The notes under the pieces are model-generated. The model saw only the letters and a list, made by a program, of their open reading frames with translations, had not been told where the DNA came from and made no database searches. A stretch of 64,000 nt of DNA from JASJBU01 sp963790775. Its GTDB lineage: Bacteria; Pseudomonadota; Gammaproteobacteria; Chromatiales; Chromatiaceae. Positions 8,657-16,610 of this stretch are shown here, one piece after another. The position numbers and the translations under genes were made by a program. How positions within the stretch are numbered: the stretch's first letter is position 1; every line of letters begins with the position of its first letter. Where the stretch lies: the NCBI GenBank assembly GCA_963790775.1, contig CAWBPR010000017.1, forward strand, positions 10,460-74,459. The letters run 5' to 3'.

Positions 8657-8924
8657 AAGTAAGCAATTTATAATTTGCTTACTTATTGAAAAACAATGGT
8701 AAATTGAAACTCAAAGTGAATTTTGTAAGAATGCGCCGTGGCAGAAAAGAGTTGTGCCAAACAACCGTCCAAAAACAAGTTAAAAAAACAATACGCCACA
8801 AGCAAAGAATTGGAGGGACACCCTCCAACCAAAGGAGGCTCATCCAAGGATGAGTGGTGGACTAGCCGCCCCTCAATTATTTGAGGGGCTGCACCCAGCG
8901 GGAATCACTGTAACCAGGTTACAG
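8657..8924 (+). promoter_or_regulatory. Run of five perfect hairpins upstream of a cytochrome gene; candidate structured leader RNA
   Basis: The 489-bp gap between the divergent cytochromes contains five short perfect hairpins. They are 8657-8684 (10-bp stem), 8810-8828 (8 bp, loop ACA), 8839-8854 (7 bp), 8868-8889 (9 bp, loop TTAT) and 8908-8924 (7 bp, loop CAG). CCAC at 8796-8799 can pair with GTGG at 8854-8857 or 8857-8860, which would close hairpins two and three into a three-way junction. The last hairpin ends 50 bases before the ATG at 8975, leaving the ribosome site AGGAG (8960-8964) free. There is no T-tract, so simple termination is unlikely. It matches no riboswitch consensus I could recall, including both cyclic-di-GMP classes. 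The first hairpin could instead be an operator shared by the divergent genes. Confidence 0.5.
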
Positions 8925-8974
8925 ATGAATTCTTATAATAATAGCGACCAACTCCATGCAGGAGCCCATCTCGT

Positions 8975-9583
8975 ATGAAAAGGCTGATACTTACATTTCT
9001 TTTAAGCTTACCCCTCCTCTCAAACGCGATTGATCTCGATAACGGCAAGCAACAGGCCCGCAGCTGCGCGCTCTGTCATGGTGTCTATGGACAGGGCACA
9101 CCAGGGCCGGCCTCCCCACGCCTGGCGGGCACACCCGCCGGCTATATGGTCAAACAGATGGAAGCGTACATCAATGAAGAGCGGATCAACCCGCGTATGG
9201 TGATTACCTCTGACCTGCACCGGCTGACTGAAGAGGACATCGATGACATTGCCGCTTACTATGAAAGCATCAATCTCGATAAGGTCCGCCCCGGCCTGGG
9301 CGATATCCCGAAATGGCCAGGCGACATCGAGATGGGCAGCGATATCTACAACGAAGAATGTAAAAGCTGCCATAGAAAAACCGGCATGGGTAAATCCCGC
9401 AAAGGCATCCCTGCACTGGCGCTCCAGTATCCCCGTTATCTGTTCCGTCAGATCAAAATGTTCCAGTGGGACAAAAGAGTGCACGATGATGATCCGGAAG
9501 ATGAGACCTTTGACGCCTTTGACGATCGACAGATCGAGGCCATTCTGGCTTATGTCTCATCGCTTGCGCCCAACAACAAGTAG
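8975..9583 (+). CDS. Dihaem c-type cytochrome
   Basis: The 202-residue protein has a Sec signal peptide (M-K-R-L-I-L-T-F-L-L-S-L) and two haem motifs, C-A-L-C-H about residue 32 and C-K-S-C-H about residue 130, each in a small class I cytochrome c domain. It is shorter than the cytochrome at 7715-8485 and has an acidic segment (D-D-D-P-E-D-E) near the C-terminus. It should be periplasmic and carry electrons between respiratory complexes. Start at ATG 8975 follows AGGAG at a normal distance. The gene follows the hairpin-rich leader described at 8657-8924, and a DUF302 protein follows on the same strand after 49 bp. Confidence 0.87.
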   Translation: MKRLILTFLLSLPLLSNAIDLDNGKQQARSCALCHGVYGQGTPGPASPRLAGTPAGYMVKQMEAYINEERINPRMVITSDLHRLTEEDIDDIAAYYESINLDKVRPGLGDIPKWPGDIEMGSDIYNEECKSCHRKTGMGKSRKGIPALALQYPRYLFRQIKMFQWDKRVHDDDPEDETFDAFDDRQIEAILAYVSSLAPNNK

Positions 9584-9632
9584 TCGCGAGAGTTAGCGAA
9601 ACACGAATACCCGAGAAATATTGGAGAATTGT

Positions 9633-10145
9633 ATGAATGCAATCAAAGCCCTTTGCTTTACACTCGCGCTGACAATCCCTGTCATCATCTGGGCAGCTGG
9701 CAAGGGCGACTACCCTACAATCAATATCACTGACATCAAACAGACTGTCGTACAGATGAGTGTTCAGAAAGATGTCTCGCGGGAAGATGCCGTGCAGGCC
9801 CTGATGTCACGCGCGGCGGAAATCAATCTGAAATTTGTTGCCCGCCAGCAGGTTTCCAAGGAACTCGAAGCCCGTGGACTGAAAACACCCTACCTGGACA
9901 TCTTTCAGTTCTGCAACCCGGAAGACGCCAGGGAGATGATCATGTTCGACCCCATCTATGCGGCCTACATGCCCTGCCGTATCGCGATGGTGGAAGACAA
10001 GAACGGCCAGCTCTGGCTGATGATGCTCAACCTGGATATGCTGATCAACAGTGAATTATTGCCTCCTGAATTGACTGAGATTGCAATCCGCGTCAATCAG
10101 GCGATGCTGGATGTGATGGTTGCCGGCGCAACAGGTGAATTCTAG
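9633..10145 (+). CDS. Exported DUF302-domain protein
   Basis: The 170-residue product has a signal peptide (A-L-C-F-T-L-A-L-T-I-P, cleaved near I-W-A-A-G). It then has a DUF302-like domain, with an initial V-S-R-E-D-A-V-Q-A-L-M-S-R helix and the typical C-terminal segment P-C-R-I-A-M-V-E-D-K-N-G-Q-L-W-L. DUF302 proteins are found beside cytochromes and sulfur-oxidation genes, often as small periplasmic proteins of unknown function. The ATG at 9633 follows TTGGAGAATTGT and is preferred over an in-frame TTG at 9621. It lies just downstream of the dihaem cytochrome and is probably in its operon. Confidence 0.78.
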   Translation: MNAIKALCFTLALTIPVIIWAAGKGDYPTINITDIKQTVVQMSVQKDVSREDAVQALMSRAAEINLKFVARQQVSKELEARGLKTPYLDIFQFCNPEDAREMIMFDPIYAAYMPCRIAMVEDKNGQLWLMMLNLDMLINSELLPPELTEIAIRVNQAMLDVMVAGATGEF

Positions 10146-10165
10146 ATAGCCCCTTTGTGGTCCCG

Positions 10166-10189
10166 CCCGGCACTCGAATGAGTGCCGGG
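10166..10189. terminator. Terminator-like hairpin between convergent genes
   Basis: A perfect 10-bp stem (10166-10175 with 10180-10189) closes the loop GAAT, a stable tetraloop-like sequence. It lies between the DUF302 gene and a convergent minus-strand gene. There is no T-run after either arm, so it may act as a transcript-end stabiliser rather than a classical intrinsic terminator. Confidence 0.65.
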
Positions 10190-10208
10190 GCTTATCCGGC
10201 GAGCAGGC

Positions 10209-10925
10209 TTACAGCTCCCCGAGTGTGGTTCGATGATACTCTTCGGGCAGATTGAAACTGTCATCCGGCAACTCAAAACTCTCCCGATAGTCGATCAGTT
10301 CCTGTAATCGACCCTGTTCCCCCCACTCCCGCAAGGGCAGTCCCTTCTCTATCACCGCCAAGGGCTCGAAGATATTCACCGCCATGTCACAGGGATCCTG
10401 CATTTCCTGGGGAATCGCCTGCAGGCTGGAAAGATGCTGAAATGCGAGCAGATCGAGATATTCCCCATAGGCGCTGGTTGCCTGTTGCATCAGGCCAGGC
10501 GCCAGCATCGCGCTGCGGCAAAGTCTGCCATTCACGAAAAAACGCCAATACTCGGTTTTCCTGCCGGGCAATTCAGGCAAACCCTGCTCCTCGTTCATTT
10601 TGGCCTCCAGCGTCATTCCCTCAGGCAAATCTCTCGTCTGACCCCTTGGGCTGATCTGCAGCACCGTCTTATCCTGCGAGTTAACGCTATAGATAATCTT
10701 CTGCTGGCGGTCGAGCAGGATAAAACCGTCATCGCTCTGCCCCTGGTCCATGCGCAGATAAGCCTCGGTCACCAGGATGCGGCTGATGTAGGGCTCGCTG
10801 CCTGGCTCCGCCACGCGATACACCAGCAGTTGCGCCGTCATATCGGCAGCAGCCAGGGGTAGCGCCATGACATTCAGCGTGAACAATACGACAAGCGTCA
10901 GGGTGTCAATCAATGTCCAGCGCAT
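10209..10925 (-). CDS. Exported protein of unknown function
   Basis: This 238-residue protein has an N-terminal hydrophobic stretch (L-T-L-V-V-L-F-T-L-N-V-M, then P-L-A-A-A-D) that looks like a Sec signal peptide with an A-x-A cleavage site, so the mature protein should be periplasmic. Two cysteines (one in G-R-L-C-R-S, one in D-P-C-D-M) could form a disulfide. I do not recognise a family. Its start overlaps the 3' end of the DUF455 gene by 16 bp on the same strand, so the two are almost certainly translated from one mRNA. Confidence 0.65.
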   Translation of the reverse strand: MRWTLIDTLTLVVLFTLNVMALPLAAADMTAQLLVYRVAEPGSEPYISRILVTEAYLRMDQGQSDDGFILLDRQQKIIYSVNSQDKTVLQISPRGQTRDLPEGMTLEAKMNEEQGLPELPGRKTEYWRFFVNGRLCRSAMLAPGLMQQATSAYGEYLDLLAFQHLSSLQAIPQEMQDPCDMAVNIFEPLAVIEKGLPLREWGEQGRLQELIDYRESFELPDDSFNLPEEYHRTTLGEL

Positions 10926-11737
10926 AGTCTCTCCAAGCGGTCCAGTTCATGTTCGGTGAAACCTGCTTCCAGCCTCGCCTTGCGGTGCAGCGGACAGCGG
11001 ATCTCCCCGTTCAGAAAGTTGTTTAACAGATCAAAATAGGCGGTTTCCGGATCCAATCCTCGCTGCTCGCACAGGTAGTTGAACCAGCGTGTGCCAAACG
11101 CCACATGAGCAATCTCTTCCTGCAGAATAATGTGCAGCACATCCACCGTTTGCATATCGCCAAGCTTACGCAAGCGCTGCATGATCCCCGGCGTCACATC
11201 CAGTCCCCGCGCCTCAAGCATGCGTGGCACCAGCGCCATGCGCACCAGCAGATCATCGGCGGTGCGCACCGCCATATCCCACAGGCCATTGTGTGCCGGG
11301 AAGTCTCCATAGTCGACAGCAGACGCCTGCAAGCGTTCTAGCAGCAGGCGAAAATGCACCGCTTCCTCTTTCGCGACACGCACCCAGTCGGTGTAATAGG
11401 CTGGGGGCATCCCGGGAAACCGCTGCACGGCATCCCATGCCAGGTTGACGGCATTGAATTCGATATGCGCAATCGCATGAATCAGGGCCAGTCGGCCCTG
11501 TTCGGTGCCGAGGCCCCGCCTTGGCAACTGACTGGGATGGACCAGCTCGGGCCGCGATGGATGACCGGCATCAGTAGTAGTCTGCGAGGCGGCATCGCCG
11601 CCATGCAGACCCAGTTCACCCGACTCCCAGGCCTCAGCCACTTGATGCGTCCGCAACAGTTTCTGATCCACATCCTCGATCAGCAGGCACTCCCGGGCCG
11701 CATCAAACAGACTGGGGGGGTTCACGGCATCAGTCAT
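10910..11737 (-). CDS. DUF455 ferritin-like protein
   Basis: The 275-residue product has the DUF455 pattern, with a ferritin-like helical bundle carrying repeated E/H metal ligands: A-H-I-E-F-N-A-V, A-K-E-E-A-V-H-F and I-L-Q-E-E-I-A-H-V. These would bind a di-metal centre as in ferritins and ribonucleotide reductase R2. Some family members are annotated as tRNA-hydroxylase-like, but the substrate is not established. The protein is cytoplasmic. It overlaps the glycerate kinase gene upstream by four bases and the unknown exported protein downstream by sixteen, giving a tight three-gene minus-strand unit. Confidence 0.83.
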   Translation of the reverse strand: MTDAVNPPSLFDAARECLLIEDVDQKLLRTHQVAEAWESGELGLHGGDAASQTTTDAGHPSRPELVHPSQLPRRGLGTEQGRLALIHAIAHIEFNAVNLAWDAVQRFPGMPPAYYTDWVRVAKEEAVHFRLLLERLQASAVDYGDFPAHNGLWDMAVRTADDLLVRMALVPRMLEARGLDVTPGIMQRLRKLGDMQTVDVLHIILQEEIAHVAFGTRWFNYLCEQRGLDPETAYFDLLNNFLNGEIRCPLHRKARLEAGFTEHELDRLERLCAGH

Positions 11738-12978
11738 AGTTTCAGGCCGATGATCAGATCCATCACATTGGTGCCGGTCGGACCGCTGGTGATCAGGTCT
11801 CCGCTAGCCTCCAGCAGACTGCCGGCGGCGGCCGCCTGCAGGATTTGCCCGGCATCCAGGCCTTCCGTCCGTGCCCTGTCGAGAGTGCCGCCATCCACCA
11901 ATGCGCCGGCATCTGCCGTGGGTCCATCGGTGCCATCGGTGCCGACGGACAGCAACCATACATTTTCCCGGCCGGATAAGACTTCAGCCGCCGCCAGGGC
12001 GAGATGCTGATTCCTGCCGCCCTTGCCAGGTTGCGGCGGCAGCCTGACGGTAGTCTCACCGCCCCAGACATGGACCCCGGGGTCTCCCTGCAACAGCTCA
12101 CCGGCCAGACGCCTGCCATTCTCCGCGGCATCCCCATCGACAAACTCAGACCCGACCCACACCTGATACCCCAAGGCGCTGGCCTGCTCGGCTGCAGTCT
12201 GCTTGGCCAGCTCCAGATTGGCGACAATCTCGATTGGCGGTCCAACCCGCTGTGGCGATTGCCGCTGCCTGAGGCCTTCGGCAAGCGGTTTTGTCAACCA
12301 ATCCGGCAGCGCCAAGCTTTGCAGCTGCTTCGCCAATTCGGGTTCCGGCGCCAGCAGCCCGGAACCGATGATTCCCGGCAGATCACCGGGCACATCGGAA
12401 ATAGCCAGGGCGCGGACCGGCCTGTCATCTATCCAGCGCAGTAAGCCGCCCCCCTTGATCAGCGACAGACCCTTGCGCACCCGATTGATTTCATCGATCG
12501 CCAGTCCGCTGCCCAGCAGCCAGCCATTGGCGCGAACCAGAAACTCCTGATCCACTCCGCGCACCGGATATTCCACCAGGCTGGATGCACCACCGGAAAT
12601 CAGAAACAGCAGTGATGTGTGATCTCTGAGTGAGAGAAACTCGATGAGCCGCTCTCCTGCGGCCAGACTGCCGCTGTCGGGCATGGGATGGCCACCCTCC
12701 ATCAGGCTCCATCCGGTTTCAGGCAAACGCGCGGCGTCAAGATGTCCCGGCTTGGAGATCACCAGACCCCGCTTGATGCGCTGTCCCAGTACCTCCCTGG
12801 CCCCTTCAGCCATCGACTGCGCGGCCTTACCCACCGCCACCAGGCTTACCTCCCCGTTCAGTGGCGCCTGCCTGAGCCTTTCCGCCACGGCATTGCGGCC
12901 ATTCACGGCGAGCACCGCAGCCTGATAGATCTCCAGCAGGGCGCGCCTGCTCTGTCTGTCTATAGTTGAATCATGCAA
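11734..12978 (-). CDS. Glycerate 2-kinase (GckA/TtuD, MOFRL family)
   Basis: The product (414 residues from the TTG at 12978) has the two-domain DUF4147/MOFRL layout of class II glycerate kinases. The N-terminal domain shows V-A-V-G-K-A-A-Q-S-M and L-I-S-G-G-A-S-S-L. The C-terminal domain has W-G-G-E-T-T-V and S-V-G-T-D-G-T-D-G-P-T. The enzyme phosphorylates glycerate to 2-phosphoglycerate, feeding glycolate and glyoxylate carbon into glycolysis. A GTG at 13059 would add 27 arginine-rich residues that do not look like the family. The TTG at 12978, preceded by GGAAGAAG, is therefore preferred. Older annotations of this family as hydroxypyruvate reductase are less likely. Confidence 0.85.
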   Translation of the reverse strand: MHDSTIDRQSRRALLEIYQAAVLAVNGRNAVAERLRQAPLNGEVSLVAVGKAAQSMAEGAREVLGQRIKRGLVISKPGHLDAARLPETGWSLMEGGHPMPDSGSLAAGERLIEFLSLRDHTSLLFLISGGASSLVEYPVRGVDQEFLVRANGWLLGSGLAIDEINRVRKGLSLIKGGGLLRWIDDRPVRALAISDVPGDLPGIIGSGLLAPEPELAKQLQSLALPDWLTKPLAEGLRQRQSPQRVGPPIEIVANLELAKQTAAEQASALGYQVWVGSEFVDGDAAENGRRLAGELLQGDPGVHVWGGETTVRLPPQPGKGGRNQHLALAAAEVLSGRENVWLLSVGTDGTDGPTADAGALVDGGTLDRARTEGLDAGQILQAAAAGSLLEASGDLITSGPTGTNVMDLIIGLKL

Positions 12979-13142
12979 TTTTCTTCTTCCCGGTTGTCTC
13001 GTCACTGCCAGACACGAATGCCTGCCCACTGCGCTTTGCCGTAAAATTCTGCGAAACACTGAATCCTAAAATATCACCTTGAAAGAATACCAGCACACTG
13101 GGTTAGAATGTGTTGTTTATTGGCACTACTGGGGACACAGCT

Positions 13143-14072
13143 TTGGGAAGCATTCAGCTACGTCGCAATTTCAGCCGCAACATCCTGATCAGGATGATAT
13201 TTCTTTTCATCATCATTGCCGGATTGATGGTTTGGAAATTCGAGTTCATCAACCAGGTTTACTTCCGCGACCAGCTGACCAGTACCGGCTTGATCATCAA
13301 CGGCACCATTGTCGGCCTGTTCAGTGTCGGCATCCTGCGTATGATCACCATCTTCCTGCACTACATGCGGGAGGAGAACTCGCTGATGGTTTTTCTCAGG
13401 AACCTGCGCGAGGGGCAACGCGATCCACTCGAACAGATCCCTAAAAAGTCTATCATTGCGATCCGCTTCCGCACCATGCAGGGGCTTTACAAGGCCAACT
13501 GCCCGATCAACCACGGTTCTCTCGCCTCCACCCTGGTGGCCAATGAAAGCACCCGCAACAGCCTGCCGAAATTTATCAACAACATCCTGATTCTGACCGG
13601 TGTATTCGGCACCATCGTTTCGCTCTCGATTGCCCTGATCGGCGCATCTGACATGCTGGAGAGCGCGGTCAATGTCGGCGGTATGGGGATGGTGGTGCAC
13701 GGCATGTCCACGGCGCTCTCGACTACTATCACCGCGATCGTCTGCTTTATCTTTTTTGGTTATTTCCATCTCAAGCTGACCGATGTGCAGACCAATCTGG
13801 TGAGCGCCGTCGAGCAGGTGACCGTCAACGAGCTTATCCCCCGGTTCCAGGTGCATGCCGACAGTGCGCTGTATGAATTTACCGGCCTGGTGCGCTCCCT
13901 GCAGGAACTGGTCAATCAGATGTTTCAATCCCAGAAGTCCCTGGAAGCCGTGGAACTGAATATCCTCACCACCCTGCAGAGCTACGAATCCCGGTCTGGC
14001 ACGCACATCACAGACATGGCGGAACTCAAGAATATTCTGAAACGCGGCTTCCGTCTGCACGAGGATGATTGA
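13143..14072 (+). CDS. MotA/TolQ/ExbB-family proton-channel protein
   Basis: About 309 residues, with four predicted membrane segments. Two are near the N-terminus (I-L-I-R-M-I-F-L-F-I-I-I, and G-L-I-I-N-G-T-I-V-G-L-F). After a 100-residue cytoplasmic region come two more (I-L-I-L-T-G-V-F-G-T-I-V-S-L, and the signature G-M-S-T-A-L-S-T-T-I-T-A-I-V). This four-helix layout with a cytoplasmic loop is that of MotA and ZorA rather than three-helix ExbB/TolQ. It should form the pentameric ring of an ion-driven motor with the product of the next gene, whose ATG overlaps its stop codon. The start is uncertain: TTG 13143 follows GGGGA, and GTG 13110 is an alternative. The neighbours give no clue to the driven process. 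Confidence 0.8.
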   Translation: MGSIQLRRNFSRNILIRMIFLFIIIAGLMVWKFEFINQVYFRDQLTSTGLIINGTIVGLFSVGILRMITIFLHYMREENSLMVFLRNLREGQRDPLEQIPKKSIIAIRFRTMQGLYKANCPINHGSLASTLVANESTRNSLPKFINNILILTGVFGTIVSLSIALIGASDMLESAVNVGGMGMVVHGMSTALSTTITAIVCFIFFGYFHLKLTDVQTNLVSAVEQVTVNELIPRFQVHADSALYEFTGLVRSLQELVNQMFQSQKSLEAVELNILTTLQSYESRSGTHITDMAELKNILKRGFRLHEDD

Positions 14073-15079
14073 TGGACGACAGTTTCATCGACCTGCGCCT
14101 CAACAGCCATTCTGCCCAGGCGGAGGATAGCTTCTGGCCCTCCTTCACGGATATCATGACGGTGATCGTGATGATTTTCATGCTCGCCATGGTTATCCTC
14201 CTGGTGCGCAATATGGAGTTGGTCAATCAGCTGCGCGCCACCATGATGGCGGAACAGGAGGCAATCGAGCTGGCGCGCACCACCGGCGCGCAGAATGAAA
14301 CCCTGGAAGAACGACTGATAGCCAGGGAACACGAACTCTCCATGTTGCGCATGCAGTTGATGCGTATGGAGGAGGAGTCTGAACAGCAAGAGGCTGCGAT
14401 CACCAGTCAGCGGTACACGATCGACTCACTCTCCCGGGAGAGCAACAGTCTGTCAGACCAGGTCAATCAACTGACCCGGGAAAGAAAGAACCTGACCAGC
14501 CAGGTGGAACGTCTCACGGATAATTCAAACCGCCTGCAGAACCAGGTCACTGAAGCAAATCAGAGTATCGATAACCTGAATCAGGATCTGAGTCGCCTGC
14601 AGCTGCGTCAGGCGCTGACGCTCAAGGAACTGGCCACGCTGCGCCTCTCCTACAGCACTCAGGAAGAGGAACTGGAGGCTGCCAGGGCCCTCAACATGGA
14701 AAGGGATGAGGCGCTTACGGCGCTGCAATCCGATTACAGTTCTCTCGAAATAAAATATAACAAGCTGCTCCGGCCGGCTCGCTCATCCCGCGGCAAGACT
14801 CTGGTGGAAGTGCGTTATTACAAATCCGGCGACAGCTTCCGCATCGACTACAAAGGCCCCCAGAGTCAGGGCTTCACTAGCATATCCCGAAACAAACTGG
14901 ATCAAACCCTTACCAAACTGAAACAGGAACATCCTGATGGCCTGTATATCAAGGTTATCCTGCCCAAAGACAGCGGCCTTTCCTATAGTGAGGCCTGGTC
15001 TTTCACCAATCATCTGCACCAGACCTACGACTATTATTACCAGCAGGAGGCGCAGAAGGAGCGGATCATCTCTGACTGA
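14072..15079 (+). CDS. MotB/ZorB-like motor partner with long coiled coil and no OmpA domain
   Basis: The 335-residue product has one membrane helix near the N-terminus (residues about 28-47). An aspartate stands at its start in F-T-D-I-M-T-V-I-V-M, the position of the proton-carrying Asp of MotB-type subunits. A coiled coil of about 170 residues follows (repeated L-x-x-Q-V-N/E-x-L heptads). A C-terminal domain of about 85 residues (Y-Y-K-S-G-D-S-F-R-I-D-Y, then I-K-V-I-L-P-K-D-S-G-L-S-Y) resembles the small periplasmic domain of ExbD in its final strand pattern. The peptidoglycan-binding OmpA domain of MotB is not visible. TGATG overlap with the upstream channel gene indicates translational coupling. 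What the motor drives is unknown. Confidence 0.75.
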   Translation: MDDSFIDLRLNSHSAQAEDSFWPSFTDIMTVIVMIFMLAMVILLVRNMELVNQLRATMMAEQEAIELARTTGAQNETLEERLIAREHELSMLRMQLMRMEEESEQQEAAITSQRYTIDSLSRESNSLSDQVNQLTRERKNLTSQVERLTDNSNRLQNQVTEANQSIDNLNQDLSRLQLRQALTLKELATLRLSYSTQEEELEAARALNMERDEALTALQSDYSSLEIKYNKLLRPARSSRGKTLVEVRYYKSGDSFRIDYKGPQSQGFTSISRNKLDQTLTKLKQEHPDGLYIKVILPKDSGLSYSEAWSFTNHLHQTYDYYYQQEAQKERIISD

Positions 15080-15169
15080 AGATTTCACAAACTCAATACA
15101 AGGAGAGCTGAATTAACCTTGCGTAAAACTGTCCATATATAAGTAGATTCGAAAGGGAGTAGTTTGCAT

Positions 15170-15706
15170 ATGTTTTTCTGGGCGAGATACCTGACCCTGT
15201 TGCTCATCGGCCTTTACCTTACCGGATGCGCCTCCACCATACCGGATCTCATCAAACAGGCGCCAAAAGGTGATATTGGGTTGGATGAAGCACAACAAAA
15301 ACCAAATGATTTCATTAACTCCAATGTACGCTGGGGCGGCAGCATCATCGAGGTTGAAAATCTTCCTGAAAAAACCCTCATCGAAGTCCTTGGCCGCCAG
15401 CTGACCAAGAATGGCAGGCCTGACGCGTCAGGCCGCAGTCTGGGGCGCTTCAAAATCTCTCTGCCAGGTTTCATCGAACCGGAAGAGTTCCCCAAAGACC
15501 GCCTGATCACAGTGTACGGAAAACTCACGGGAGTAGTTACGGGACAGGTAGGTTCCTACAGCTACAGCTATCCAGTGGTGAAATCCGCAAGCTACCACCT
15601 GTGGGCTGAACAGAGGAATTATCGATACTATGATCATTACGACCCGTTTTATTACCACTGGTACCCCTACTGGTACAGGCATCCGCATCCCTATTATTGG
15701 TATTAA
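15170..15706 (+). CDS. Slp-family outer-membrane lipoprotein
   Basis: The 178-residue product has a lipoprotein signal with lipobox L-T-G-C at residues about 17-20. The Slp-family core follows: I-P-D-L-I-K-Q-A-P-K-G, V-R-W-G-G-S-I-I-E-V-E-N and R-L-I-T-V-Y-G-K-L-T-G. Slp proteins are starvation- or acid-inducible outer-membrane lipoproteins of unknown mechanism. The last 30 residues are exceptionally rich in Tyr, His, Trp and Pro (Y-Y-H-W-Y-P-Y-W-Y-R-H), which is not typical of Slp and could bind metal or ligands. ATG 15170 follows AAAGGGAG. A paralogue follows directly. Confidence 0.85.
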   Translation: MFFWARYLTLLLIGLYLTGCASTIPDLIKQAPKGDIGLDEAQQKPNDFINSNVRWGGSIIEVENLPEKTLIEVLGRQLTKNGRPDASGRSLGRFKISLPGFIEPEEFPKDRLITVYGKLTGVVTGQVGSYSYSYPVVKSASYHLWAEQRNYRYYDHYDPFYYHWYPYWYRHPHPYYWY

Positions 15707-15717
15707 GCGCTAGGTTG

Positions 15718-16242
15718 ATGCGCTCCTTCACCCTGACTGTACTGTGCCTGCTGCTCTCTGCCTGCAGTGGTTCCATGCAGACACGACCAGTCATGGGGGA
15801 TCGTTCCATCTCCCCCGCAGAGGCGGCGCAGGATATCACGCGGCTTAAATCAGTGGTTGTCGAGTGGGGCGGCGTAATTGTCGAGACCCACAATCTGGAA
15901 ACTTCCAGCGAGATACAGATCATCGCCTATCCCCTGGAGGATGACGGCAAACCCGATCTTGATAAACCTCCCAGTGGCCGGTTCATCGCAGTCAGCCAAG
16001 GCTACCGGGAGTCTGTGGATTACAAAAAAGGGCGCACCATTACCCTGAGTGGCGCCGTGCTGGGGATACGTCAGGGTAAGGTTGGAAAAGCCGACTATAA
16101 CTTCCCGTTGGTGCAGCCAAATGAGATGCAACTCTGGCCACTGCCGTCCAGCTCCGACTCAAGTTCGAGATGGCATTTTGGTTTCGGCATTGGTTCTGGT
16201 GGCGGATCTCACGGCAGTATCGGCATTGGCATCGGCCTTTAA
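15718..16242 (+). CDS. Second Slp-family lipoprotein
   Basis: The 174-residue product has a lipobox L-S-A-C and the same Slp core as the preceding gene (V-V-V-E-W-G-G-V-I-V-E-T-H-N, R-T-I-T-L-S-G-A-V-L-G). The pair is thus a tandem duplication, with 11 bp between the genes. Its C-terminus is instead glycine-rich (F-G-F-G-I-G-S-G-G-G, ending G-I-G-I-G-L), so the two copies differ mainly in their tails. ATG 15718 is used because it gives the signal peptide; an in-frame start at 15697 lies inside the previous gene. It probably shares a transcript with its neighbour. Confidence 0.83.
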   Translation: MRSFTLTVLCLLLSACSGSMQTRPVMGDRSISPAEAAQDITRLKSVVVEWGGVIVETHNLETSSEIQIIAYPLEDDGKPDLDKPPSGRFIAVSQGYRESVDYKKGRTITLSGAVLGIRQGKVGKADYNFPLVQPNEMQLWPLPSSSDSSSRWHFGFGIGSGGGSHGSIGIGIGL

Positions 16243-16610
16243 TCTTGTGGCTCATAACAATCCCGGATAAAACGGGGACTGCAGATCGCCAGAAAAATCA
16301 GGCTGGCGGCTTGCCTGTTGCTGATGCGTTGACTGCAACCCGGCGGGATCAACACCACATCACCCGGGTTGACTCGCTGGCGTTTCAAGTCTTCCCCCAA
16401 TTCGACCTCCCCTTGTCCCTGCAAAATAACATAGCGCTCCGTCACACCGTTCAGACGATGCAGCCGGGTGGTAACCCCAGGCTCGACGCGAACCCTGGCA
16501 ATTGAGACATCAGGATCATGGACCGAGTTTAAAAGCTCGTTGATATAACAGCCTTCCGCTGTGAAGCGGAATTCGGTGTCGCCGGAATATGCAACAACCT
16601 GACCTTTCAT
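16239..16610 (-). CDS. Small cupin-domain protein
   Basis: The 123-residue product is a single cupin_2 barrel. The first metal motif appears as T-R-L-H-R-L-N-G-V-T-E-R-Y, and the second as G-D-V-V-L-I-P-P-G-C-S-Q-R-I, where the usual His of motif two is replaced by Gln. Metal binding may therefore be altered. The function of such stand-alone cupins cannot be told from sequence. It overlaps tsaB by four bases on the same strand, implying translational coupling, and converges with the Slp pair. Confidence 0.75.
   Translation of the reverse strand: MKGQVVAYSGDTEFRFTAEGCYINELLNSVHDPDVSIARVRVEPGVTTRLHRLNGVTERYVILQGQGEVELGEDLKRQRVNPGDVVLIPPGCSQRISNRQAASLIFLAICSPRFIRDCYEPQD

Noticed and set aside
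8790..8930. A cyclic-di-GMP or other known riboswitch
   Set aside because: The expected conserved loops and tetraloop-receptor sequences of the GEMM classes are not in place; only a generic multi-hairpin structure is visible.
13143..15079. A Zorya anti-phage system
   Set aside because: The pair resembles ZorA/ZorB in plan, but the channel protein is much shorter than ZorA and there is no zorC, zorD or zorE next to it.
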